Assembly (NCBI GenBank): GCA_000434915.1
Contig: FR882042.1
Coordinates: 13,812-52,119 of the forward strand
Length of the DNA stretch: 38,308 nucleotides
From: Ruminococcus sp. CAG:563
GTDB lineage: Bacteria; Bacillota; Clostridia; Oscillospirales; Acutalibacteraceae
Direction: 5' to 3'
Shown here: piece after piece, positions 24,547 through 31,981 of the stretch
Numbering within the stretch: position 1 is the first letter of the stretch
Layout of the letters: each line of letters begins with the position of its first letter
The notes under the pieces: generated by a model
The model's input: the letters and a program-made list of their open reading frames with translations, nothing else
Database searches by the model: none
Told to the model about the DNA's origin: nothing
Translations under genes and position numbers: made by a program

Positions 24547-25578
24547 GTGAAACAAATGAACAGCTATCTTGCACTTATACTCAGCGCAGTCGGCGCATTC
24601 GCAATAACCGCACTGCTCGGCTATGTGATTATTCCATGGCTTCATAAGCTCAAGTTTGGTCAGACAATTCTCGATATCGGACCGAAATGGCACAAGAAAA
24701 AGCAGGGCACACCGACAATGGGCGGACTGATGTTTATAATAGGAATATTTTGTTCCGCAGCAGTTGTGCTTATTTGTTATTCGATGACAGTCAGCAGAGC
24801 GGGACTTGACTCAAGCGAAAAGACGAAGCTTTGGGCAGGACTTATTATGGCACTGATGTTCGGTGCAGTCGGTTTCGCTGACGATTACATAAAGGTCGTT
24901 AAAAAACGTAATCTCGGACTTTCAATCATTCAGAAAACTATTTTGCAGCTCATAATCTGTGCCGCTTATCTTACAAGCCTTTTCCTTGCAATGGATAAGG
25001 ATCCGTATATATTTATTCCGTTTGTCGGCAATGTTTCGCTCGGCATTTGGTTCTGGATACTCGGTGTTTGCGTGCTCTACGGCGCAATTAATGCAGTAAA
25101 TTTTACCGATGGAATTGACGGTCTTTGCTCGTCGGTCACAGCGACTGCGGCAATCAGCTTTATCATCATGGCGGTTGTTCACAAGGCGTTTGGCATCGGA
25201 ATAGTTTCCGCAGCACTTCTCGGCGGCTGCATCGGCTTCTTCGTTTGGAACAGATATCCCGCAAAGGTTTTCATGGGCGACACAGGCTCAATGTTCCTCG
25301 GCGGACTTGTTGTTGCGATTGCATACGCTTTCGACTGCCCGATAATCCTCATATTGACAGGTATTATTTACTTCATTGAGGGCCTTTCGGACGTTATACA
25401 GATAGGTTATTTCAAGATAACTCACGGTAAGAGAATCTTCAGAATGGCTCCGATTCACCATCACTTCGAGATGGGCGGCTGGAGTGAGAAGAAGATTGAC
25501 ACGGTATTCTGCATTGTCAACCTTGTCGGCGGAATAATCGGCATTCTTTTGATGTATTACGGCGGATTTTCAAGATAA
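24547..25578 (+). CDS. mraY: Phospho-N-acetylmuramoyl-pentapeptide-transferase
   Basis: MraY makes lipid I by moving phospho-MurNAc-pentapeptide onto undecaprenyl phosphate at the membrane. The 343-residue protein has about ten transmembrane helices. Family motifs present are GTPTMGGLMFI, GFADDYIKV (catalytic aspartates), NFTDGIDGL, GDTGSMFLGG and the HHHFEMGGWSE loop. The GTG at 24547 has AAAGGA (24536-24541) five bases before it; the in-frame ATG at 24556 is the alternative, with poorer spacing. It is followed by a 129-base gap before ftsW, where many Firmicutes have murD. Confidence 0.96.
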   Translation: MKQMNSYLALILSAVGAFAITALLGYVIIPWLHKLKFGQTILDIGPKWHKKKQGTPTMGGLMFIIGIFCSAAVVLICYSMTVSRAGLDSSEKTKLWAGLIMALMFGAVGFADDYIKVVKKRNLGLSIIQKTILQLIICAAYLTSLFLAMDKDPYIFIPFVGNVSLGIWFWILGVCVLYGAINAVNFTDGIDGLCSSVTATAAISFIIMAVVHKAFGIGIVSAALLGGCIGFFVWNRYPAKVFMGDTGSMFLGGLVVAIAYAFDCPIILILTGIIYFIEGLSDVIQIGYFKITHGKRIFRMAPIHHHFEMGGWSEKKIDTVFCIVNLVGGIIGILLMYYGGFSR

Positions 25579-25707
25579 TACAGAAAAAATCTCGGAGCGA
25601 TAATGCAGTAAACCTGCCGGGCTTCCCTTTGAGGACAGTAAAGTATCGTTGCGACCATCAAGAGAAAACAAAAACCAACCTACATAAAACAAAGGGGGAT
25701 ACGGAAA

Positions 25708-26949
25708 ATGTCATCCGAACAGCTCAGACAGACGGCAGGCAGAAATGCTTCGGCCTCTGCGGCAAAAAAATCAAAAAGCAAGTTCAGATTATTTGGTCTG
25801 GATGTGTTCATCGGCGGCGGCTTTGACATCGTTTATATGGTGCTTGTTCTGATGCTTTTAACTATCGGACTTGTGATGATGTTTTCCGCCAGTTATATCA
25901 GCGCAAAATACGATGCTGCGACAGGTTATGACGCAACCTACTATATTAAGCGTCAGCTCGGTTTCGCACTTATAGGTGTTGCACTTATGTTTTTGATTTC
26001 AAGAATCAATCCCGAGCTTATAAAAAAGGCTACTCCGATTATTGCGGCGATATCGCTTGTTCTGCTGGTCTTAGTTTTGATTCATCCGTATCGTCTTGAC
26101 GGCAAGGAAGAATTCAGACGCTGGCTCAAGCTTGGAATCGTGTTCCAGCCATCCGATGTTGCGAAGCTCGGCATCATAATGACATTCGCATGGCTTCTTG
26201 AAAAATACAGACATCAGATCGAAACCAAATGGTGGTTCGCTCTTGTGCTTTTCGGATTGCTTGGCTTCCTTTGTGTGTTAATCTACCTTGAAAAGCACCT
26301 TTCATGTACGATTCTTGTAATGCTTATCGGCATTTGTATGCTCTATCTCGGCGGAGTCGATAACCGATGGTTTATTCTCGGAATAACGGCGGGAATTGTG
26401 CTTGTGGCGGTCGTTGTGCTGTTTAGAGACAAGATTCTTGACCCTTATCAGGCGGAAAGAATCGATTCGTTTATTCATAAGGATTATGACGATACCGATA
26501 CTCGCTGGCAGACAAACCAATCGCTGTTTGCCCTCGGTTCGGGCGGTTTCTTTGGCCTCGGACTCGGCAATTCGAGACAGAAATATCTCTATATGCCCGA
26601 GCCGCAGAACGACTTTATCTTCGCTATCGTCGGCGAGGAGCTTGGCTTCTTCCGCAGTGTGCTTATTATTCTTCTCTTTGCCGCACTCGTTTTCAGAGGC
26701 TTTGTAATCGCTTCAAGAGCAAAGAGTATGTTTGAACGTCTGCTCGTTCTCGGAATTTCACTTCAGGTCGGATTGCAGACTATATTGAATATCCTGGTTG
26801 TAACGGATCTTATGCCAAATACGGGTATTTCTCTCCCGTTCTTCAGCTACGGCGGCACGGCACTCGTCATGCAGCTGGTTGAAATGGGAATTGTGCTTGC
26901 GGTTTCAAGGTCGGGCGACAGAAAAAAGAGGGCGAAAACAAATGCTTAA
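25708..26949 (+). CDS. FtsW/SpoVE-type SEDS peptidoglycan glycosyltransferase
   Basis: SEDS proteins polymerise lipid II into glycan strands with a cognate class B PBP. The 413-residue protein has about ten transmembrane helices. Conserved segments are LMMFSASY-like (VMMFSASYISA), FQPSDVAKLG, GLGLGNSRQKYLYMPEPQND, FAIVGEELGF and ISLPFFSYGGTALV. The position between mraY and murG matches spoVE in Bacillus and ftsW in E. coli, so it could act in division, sporulation or both. An AAGGGGG ribosome site precedes the ATG. The final codons overlap the murG start by eight bases. Confidence 0.93.
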   Translation: MSSEQLRQTAGRNASASAAKKSKSKFRLFGLDVFIGGGFDIVYMVLVLMLLTIGLVMMFSASYISAKYDAATGYDATYYIKRQLGFALIGVALMFLISRINPELIKKATPIIAAISLVLLVLVLIHPYRLDGKEEFRRWLKLGIVFQPSDVAKLGIIMTFAWLLEKYRHQIETKWWFALVLFGLLGFLCVLIYLEKHLSCTILVMLIGICMLYLGGVDNRWFILGITAGIVLVAVVVLFRDKILDPYQAERIDSFIHKDYDDTDTRWQTNQSLFALGSGGFFGLGLGNSRQKYLYMPEPQNDFIFAIVGEELGFFRSVLIILLFAALVFRGFVIASRAKSMFERLLVLGISLQVGLQTILNILVVTDLMPNTGISLPFFSYGGTALVMQLVEMGIVLAVSRSGDRKKRAKTNA

Positions 26950-28069
26950 CGGAAAAAAGATTTTATTCGCAACGGGCGGTACGGGCGGTCACATCAACCC
27001 TGCACTTGCCGTTGCAGGCTATGTAAGAGAAAACTATCCCAAGGCGGAGATCCTTTTTGTGGGCACGGCCGACAGAATGGAAGCTCAGCTTGTTCCTGCC
27101 GCAGGATATGATTTTAAAACGATTGAGATTCAGGGCTTCAGCCGTGAGCTTAATTTAGAAGGACTCAGACACAATATCAAAACGGTTGAATTGTTGATGA
27201 AATCCGAGGGTCAGGCGAAGAAGATTATTGAAGAATTCAAGCCTGATGTTGTAATCGGATTCGGCGGCTACGTCAGCGGACCGGTTCTCAGCGTTGCGGC
27301 GAGAATGGGAATCCCGACTGCCGTGCATGAGCAGAATGCTTTTCCCGGCATTACGAACAAAAACCTTGCAAAAAAGGTTGACGTTGTAATGCTTACCGCT
27401 CCGGAAGCCGAAAAGCTCCTCAAGCCGAAAAATCCGTGCGTCGTTACGGGTCTACCGATAAGAGGGGAAATAATCTCGGCGAATAAAGAGTTCGCAAGAG
27501 CCGAAATGAAGCTCGATTCACGCCCGCTGATTCTTTCAATGGGCGGAAGTCTCGGCGCAAGGGCGATTAACGAGGCCGTTAAATATCTCATACTCAAAAG
27601 ATACGAAAAGAAAGACTGCTATTATCTGCATGCCACGGGCAAGGCCGGAGTTGCTATGATTGACGATATCGGCAAGGAGGTTGACCTCAATGCCAATCCG
27701 CAGATAATGCTCAGAGAATATATAAACGATATGGATCGTTGTTTGGCGGCGGCCGATTTGGTCGTTTGCCGTGCCGGAGCAAGCTCACTGAGCGAAATTC
27801 AGGCTCTAGGCAAGCCGTCGATACTGGTTCCTTACCCGTATGCGGCGGAAAATCATCAGTATTATAACGCAAAAACAATGTCCGACAGAGATGCGGCAAT
27901 ACTCATTGAAGAAAAGGACTTCACCGGCGAAAGACTTCTTGAAGAGGTTGAAAAGCTTCTCTCGGAGCCGGAACGCCTTAAAAAGATGGGCGAGAATGCA
28001 AAGAACATGGCAATTCTCGATGCATCGCAGCGTATCACGGAATGCGTTTGCAAGATAGTTAAAAATTAA
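26942..28069 (+). CDS. murG: UDP-N-acetylglucosamine--N-acetylmuramyl-(pentapeptide) pyrophosphoryl-undecaprenol N-acetylglucosamine transferase
   Basis: MurG adds GlcNAc to lipid I, giving lipid II, at the inner face of the membrane. The 375-residue GT28 protein has the first glycine-rich loop ATGGTGGHINPAL, GFGGYVSGP, HEQNAFPG, SMGGSLGARAINE and the donor-binding CRAGASSLSEIQ with PYPYAAENHQ. The ATG at 26942 lies within the ftsW end and starts directly before the conserved domain; an ATG at 26879 would add unrelated residues. The stop codon is followed at once by a long hairpin that covers the murA ribosome site. Confidence 0.96.
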   Translation: MLNGKKILFATGGTGGHINPALAVAGYVRENYPKAEILFVGTADRMEAQLVPAAGYDFKTIEIQGFSRELNLEGLRHNIKTVELLMKSEGQAKKIIEEFKPDVVIGFGGYVSGPVLSVAARMGIPTAVHEQNAFPGITNKNLAKKVDVVMLTAPEAEKLLKPKNPCVVTGLPIRGEIISANKEFARAEMKLDSRPLILSMGGSLGARAINEAVKYLILKRYEKKDCYYLHATGKAGVAMIDDIGKEVDLNANPQIMLREYINDMDRCLAAADLVVCRAGASSLSEIQALGKPSILVPYPYAAENHQYYNAKTMSDRDAAILIEEKDFTGERLLEEVEKLLSEPERLKKMGENAKNMAILDASQRITECVCKIVKN

Positions 28070-28124
28070 CACTTTTCGGAAAGTATCATAAACTGAGAAC
28101 AGATTGATATTTTCCGAAAGGGTG
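28070..28124 (+). promoter_or_regulatory. Hairpin that sequesters the murA ribosome binding site
   Basis: CACTTTTCGGAAAGTATC (28070-28087) can pair with GATATTTTCCGAAAGGGTG (28106-28124) as an 18-bp stem with three G-U pairs and one bulge, around an 18-base loop. The murA Shine-Dalgarno (GAAAGGGTG, 28116-28124) is in the 3' arm. The stem starts one base after the murG stop, so ribosomes ending murG could open it. Confidence 0.6.
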
Positions 28125-28130
28125 CGGTAT

Positions 28131-29384
28131 ATGGGACGCTTTATTATTGAGGGCGGCAGAAGGCTCGGAGGCAGACTGAGGGTGCAGGGTGCAAAAAACA
28201 GTGCACTCCCGATTCTTGCGGCGACCGTTGCCGTCGGCAGGCCGTGCGTGATACATAATTGTCCGTCGCTTACGGATATTGATTCCACGCTGAACATTCT
28301 CAAAACGCTCGGCTGTGAGGTGCACAGAAGCGGAAATTCCGTCTCGGTCGACAGCGGCAGAATGAATCTGAACGATATTCCCGATGAGCTTATGCGTGAA
28401 ATGCGCTCGTCAATCGTTTTTCTCGGTGCATTGATTTCACGGACGGGTGAGGCTCATATCTGTGCACCCGGCGGATGTGATATCGGAATGAGGCCGATTG
28501 ATTTGCATCTGTTTGCAATGGAAAAGCTTGGCGTCAGCCTCTCCGAGGAGTTCGGACATATCTCATGCAAATGCCAAAAGACAAAGGGCGCAAAAGTAAC
28601 TCTTTCCTTCCCGAGCGTGGGGGCAACAGAGAATATTATGCTCGCTTCACTTCGCTGTTCGGGAACGACGACGATAATAAACGCCGCCAGAGAACCAGAG
28701 GTTGTTGACCTCGCAATGTTTCTCAATTCCTGCGGTGCGAGAATAAGCGGAGCAGGTGAGAGCACGGTTTATATCGAGGGTGTCGAGCGTATGCACGGTA
28801 CACAGTTCACCGTCATGCCGGACAGAATCGCCGCCTGCACATATATGGCTGCGGCAGCGGTAACAGGTTCGGACATTCTGCTTGACGATGTTGTACCCGG
28901 TCACATTGTGCCGATAATGCAATGCTTCGAGATGAACGGCTGTAAAATAACGACATCGCAGAATCGTCTGCGAATCATTGCTCCGAGACAGCTCTGCACA
29001 ATGGGAACTATAAGGACAATGCCATATCCAGGTTTCCCGACGGACTGTCAGGCTCTCGTTATGGCTATGGCGGCCGTTGCCGACGGAACAACTGTGATTT
29101 GCGAAAATATATTTGAGAATCGCTTTCGCCACGCAGGCGAGCTTAACAGGATGGGCGCAGACATAAGCGTTCATGATAAAATTGCCGTTGTCAACGGTGT
29201 CGGCAGACTGCAAGGAACGTCTGTTAGTGCTCATGACCTCAGGGCAGGTGCGGCACTGACTGTTGCCGGACTCTGTGCCGAGGGACACACGACGGTTGAA
29301 AATATTCATTTTATTGACAGGGGATATGAAGCTCTCGAAAAGAGCCTTGACTATATAGGAGCAAGAATAAAAAGGATTGACTGA
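28131..29384 (+). CDS. murA: UDP-N-acetylglucosamine 1-carboxyvinyltransferase
   Basis: MurA transfers enolpyruvate from PEP to UDP-GlcNAc, the first committed step of peptidoglycan synthesis. The 417-residue EPSP-type protein begins FIIEGGRRLGGRLRVQGAKN, with the conserved lysine-asparagine pair. It has the catalytic cysteine at C116 in PGGCDIGMRPIDLH, matching E. coli Cys115, so it should be open to fosfomycin. YPGFPTDCQALVMAM and the final GYEALEKSLD are also typical. The ATG at 28131 is preferred over an upstream ATG at 28104, which would put the GAAAGGG ribosome site inside the gene. Firmicutes often have a second murA elsewhere. Confidence 0.95.
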   Translation: MGRFIIEGGRRLGGRLRVQGAKNSALPILAATVAVGRPCVIHNCPSLTDIDSTLNILKTLGCEVHRSGNSVSVDSGRMNLNDIPDELMREMRSSIVFLGALISRTGEAHICAPGGCDIGMRPIDLHLFAMEKLGVSLSEEFGHISCKCQKTKGAKVTLSFPSVGATENIMLASLRCSGTTTIINAAREPEVVDLAMFLNSCGARISGAGESTVYIEGVERMHGTQFTVMPDRIAACTYMAAAAVTGSDILLDDVVPGHIVPIMQCFEMNGCKITTSQNRLRIIAPRQLCTMGTIRTMPYPGFPTDCQALVMAMAAVADGTTVICENIFENRFRHAGELNRMGADISVHDKIAVVNGVGRLQGTSVSAHDLRAGAALTVAGLCAEGHTTVENIHFIDRGYEALEKSLDYIGARIKRID

Positions 29385-29386
29385 CT

Positions 29387-30385
29387 ATGAAAAAGCTGAC
29401 AGCAAGACAGGTCGCAGCCCTTTCGCCCGAGGCGAGGGAACGCTATGAAAAGAAACTTAAAACGGTCAAACGCAACCGCAGGATTCTCACGGGAATCATT
29501 GCGGCTGTTGCCGTTGCCGCTGTCTTTGCCGTGCTTTCGGTGACTGTACTTTTTAATGTCAGCGAAATAAAGGTCGCCAAGGCAGGTACGCATTACAAAG
29601 CCGAGCAAATTCTCGATGCCGCGGGCGTTGAGGTCGGCGACAACATGATAATGACAAACTGGGATAAGGTTAAGTCAAAGGCAGAGGAAAAGCTTCCTTA
29701 CATCCTTTCGCTTGAAATCAAAAAAAGTATCGGCGGCAAGGTTACTTTCACGGTAAAGGACGACAAGGCGGCTCTGCTTTTCAAAACGGCGGACGGCTAT
29801 GCGATAGCCGATTCAAACGGCAAGACGCTTGAGGTAATGAAGAATAAGCCGAAAAACAGCGGTCTTATGATTCTAACGGTCAAGAATCAAATCCATGCAA
29901 AGCCGGGCGAGACCATAACCTTTGCCGACGAGAACGAAAAGACACTTTATGACAATATATGTGCCGCAATCAAAGGTGCGGATATGAAGAATATAACGGG
30001 AATCGATATCTCCGACAGTAAAAATATTTATCTCGAATACCAGAGCAGATACAGACTTTATCTCGGCGATGACAGTGACATTGAGTATAAGCTGAAAGAG
30101 GCGAAAAAGGTCATCACTCAGGAGGATGAGAACGATCCCAAGCAGATCGGTGAAATAAATCTTTCAATTCCCAAAAAGGTCTATGTCGAGCCGCTTGAAA
30201 CGCTCGAAAAGACAACCACTGCGGCAGCAAAACCAGCCGCGGCAGAGGAAAAGACAACTCAGGCCGAGGAAGAAACAACACAATCGGATGAATCGGACAG
30301 CGAAGAAAACACGACCGAGCCCGAGGAGGAAACCGAGCCGGAGGAGGAAAATACAACGGTCGAGGATACTGCCGAGGAAGAATAA
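29387..30385 (+). CDS. Cell division protein FtsQ/DivIB with acidic C-terminal tail
   Basis: FtsQ/DivIB is a bitopic divisome protein that forms a complex with FtsL and FtsB/DivIC. The 332-residue protein has a basic cytoplasmic N-terminus and one transmembrane helix (about 34-55). A POTRA domain follows (about 56-125, starting LFNVSEIKVAKAGTHYKAEQ), then a beta domain. The last 59 residues (274-332) are low-complexity, with 24 acidic residues and 13 threonines, and are absent from typical FtsQ. It starts two bases after the murA stop, with a ribosome site inside the murA end. Placement before ftsZ supports the call. Confidence 0.87.
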   Translation: MKKLTARQVAALSPEARERYEKKLKTVKRNRRILTGIIAAVAVAAVFAVLSVTVLFNVSEIKVAKAGTHYKAEQILDAAGVEVGDNMIMTNWDKVKSKAEEKLPYILSLEIKKSIGGKVTFTVKDDKAALLFKTADGYAIADSNGKTLEVMKNKPKNSGLMILTVKNQIHAKPGETITFADENEKTLYDNICAAIKGADMKNITGIDISDSKNIYLEYQSRYRLYLGDDSDIEYKLKEAKKVITQEDENDPKQIGEINLSIPKKVYVEPLETLEKTTTAAAKPAAAEEKTTQAEEETTQSDESDSEENTTEPEEETEPEEENTTVEDTAEEE

Positions 30386-30587
30386 AATGGGAGCAAATCC
30401 GCGTTTTTTACGGCGGAAAAAGACTGCCGGACAGATGTATGCTGCCATAGCTTGCGAATACTGAAAAAAATCCGATTTTTTTGCCTGTTTTCGTGATATT
30501 AGTCTTGAAATTGATAAAAAAGTATGATATCATAACAGATGTGTAAAACTTGGAGTAAATATGATTTACAAAACGGAGGTTTTTAAA
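30386..30587 (+). promoter_or_regulatory. divIB-ftsZ gap with ftsZ promoter at 30505-30533
   Basis: TTGAAA (30505-30510) and TATCAT (30528-30533) are 17 bp apart and about 55 bases before the ftsZ ATG, a plausible separate ftsZ promoter. Further upstream is a bulged GC hairpin with a T-rich loop (30398-30417) and an A7/T7 palindrome (30464-30482) that might act as a weak terminator. Nothing here looks coding. Confidence 0.6.
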
Positions 30588-31754
30588 ATGGCATTTGAAA
30601 TTGATAACGATTTCGAGAGCACCGTTCAGATCAAGGTTATAGGCGTCGGTGGCGGCGGCGGAAACGCAGTCAACACAATGATCGCTCAGGGTATGCAGGG
30701 TGCCGAGTTTATCGTAGTTAACACGGACAAGCAGGTGCTTGTCAATTCCCAGGCAACTCACAGAATTCAGATCGGCGAGAAGTCCACAAGAGGACAGGGC
30801 GCCGGCGGACGTCCCGAGGTTGGCGAGAAGGCAGCCGAGGAGAGCAGAGAGGAAATCTCTTCAATCCTTAAGGGAACAGATATGGTATTTATCACCGCAG
30901 GTATGGGCGGCGGCACAGGTACAGGTGCAGCTCCCGTAATCGCAGAGATCGCTAAGGAAATGGGCGTTCTCACAGTCGGTGTTGTTACAAAGCCCTTCAA
31001 ATTTGAGGGCAAGAAGAGAAGCACACTTGCAGAGCAGGGTATCGCTCGTCTTTCAGAGAACGTTGACAGCCTCATCGTTATCCCGAATGACAGACTTAAG
31101 CTCCTCAGCGACCGCTGTAAGACCCTTTCAGAGGCATTCCTCGTAGCTGATGAGGTTCTTTCGCAGGGCGTTAAGAGCATTTCAGAGCTCATTAAGGTTC
31201 CGGGCTTTGTTAACCTCGACTTCGCTGATGTTTGCAGCGTAATGAGAGACGCAGGCTATGCTCACATGGGCGTCGGCACCGCAAAGGGCAAGGACAAGAG
31301 CCTTCAGGCAGCGGATATGGCTACATCAAGCCCGCTTCTCGAGACATCTATCGCAGGTGCAAAGGGCGTTATCATCAGCATCACTTCTTCACCGGATATC
31401 GGACTTGAAGAGATTGAGAACGCTTGCGAATCCATCACAGAGAAGGCACATCCGGACGCAAACATCACATGGGGTGTTGCATTCGACTCCAAGCTTGAGG
31501 ATGAGATCATCATCACGGTTATCGCTACAGGCTTTGATGCAAAGCCGTCGGAGGATTTCGGCTCTATCCCGACCTTCAAGGCAACTTCAAACGCAGGTGC
31601 ACCGATTCGCTCAACAGCAGCTGCTTCGGCAAACGCTCCGATCGAGCCGCCGGTTGTTAACAGCTCAAAGCCGCAGGCAAAGGGCGGAGTTGACGATGAG
31701 GATTTCTATGTGATCCTTAACGACATCATCAAGAAGAAGGGCGACAACAACTGA
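30588..31754 (+). CDS. ftsZ: Cell division protein FtsZ
   Basis: FtsZ is the tubulin-like GTPase that forms the division ring. The 388-residue protein has the nucleotide-binding loops VIGVGGGGGNAVNTM and the tubulin signature AGMGGGTGTGAAPVIAE, then the T7 loop NLDFADV with its catalytic aspartate. After a short linker it ends DDEDFYVILNDIIKKKGDNN, a form of the conserved C-terminal peptide that partner proteins bind, but with IIKKK where DIPTFLR-type sequences are usual. The ATG at 30588 is chosen for its GGAGG site (30575-30579). ftsA is not upstream. A strong terminator follows. Confidence 0.98.
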   Translation: MAFEIDNDFESTVQIKVIGVGGGGGNAVNTMIAQGMQGAEFIVVNTDKQVLVNSQATHRIQIGEKSTRGQGAGGRPEVGEKAAEESREEISSILKGTDMVFITAGMGGGTGTGAAPVIAEIAKEMGVLTVGVVTKPFKFEGKKRSTLAEQGIARLSENVDSLIVIPNDRLKLLSDRCKTLSEAFLVADEVLSQGVKSISELIKVPGFVNLDFADVCSVMRDAGYAHMGVGTAKGKDKSLQAADMATSSPLLETSIAGAKGVIISITSSPDIGLEEIENACESITEKAHPDANITWGVAFDSKLEDEIIITVIATGFDAKPSEDFGSIPTFKATSNAGAPIRSTAAASANAPIEPPVVNSSKPQAKGGVDDEDFYVILNDIIKKKGDNN

Positions 31755-31776
31755 TTGTCCCGTAAATAGAAAACCG

Positions 31777-31806
31777 GACCTCGACTGAATGTCGGGGTCT
31801 TTTTTT
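31777..31806 (+). terminator. Rho-independent terminator after ftsZ
   Basis: GACCTCGAC (31777-31785) pairs with GTCGGGGTC (31791-31799), including one G-U pair, around TGAAT. Seven T follow. It ends the dcw transcript. Confidence 0.93.
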
Positions 31807-31981
31807 ACCGGGAAATGTATAAATCCTAATGTTTAATGTATTAAGGAAAACGTTGATGTTTAATGCTTATAACAATTTGCACAAAAAATTATCATTTTTT
31901 TTGTAACATAGTTCATTTACTTTTTCTTGCAAAAAAAGTATAATATATTAAACATTTATGATCTCGAAAGGGGCAGATATC
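31807..31981 (+). promoter_or_regulatory. Leader and promoter of the repeat-bearing membrane protein gene
   Basis: TTTACT (31916-31921) and TATAAT (31939-31944) are 17 bp apart. Upstream the 10-base sequence ATGTTTAATG occurs twice (31829-31838 and 31856-31865), 27 bp apart, which may be a regulator site. The ribosome site AAAGGGG precedes the ATG. Confidence 0.6.

Noticed and set aside
25579..25707. Gap between mraY and ftsW considered as a riboswitch or murD remnant
   Set aside because: Only a weak GCGATA/TATCGT pairing is seen, no known riboswitch core matches, and no Mur ligase motif is present in any frame.
30464..30482. A7/T7 palindrome before ftsZ as a terminator
   Set aside because: The stem is only A-T pairs with a three-base loop, so it would be weak; read-through to ftsZ from divIB seems likely.
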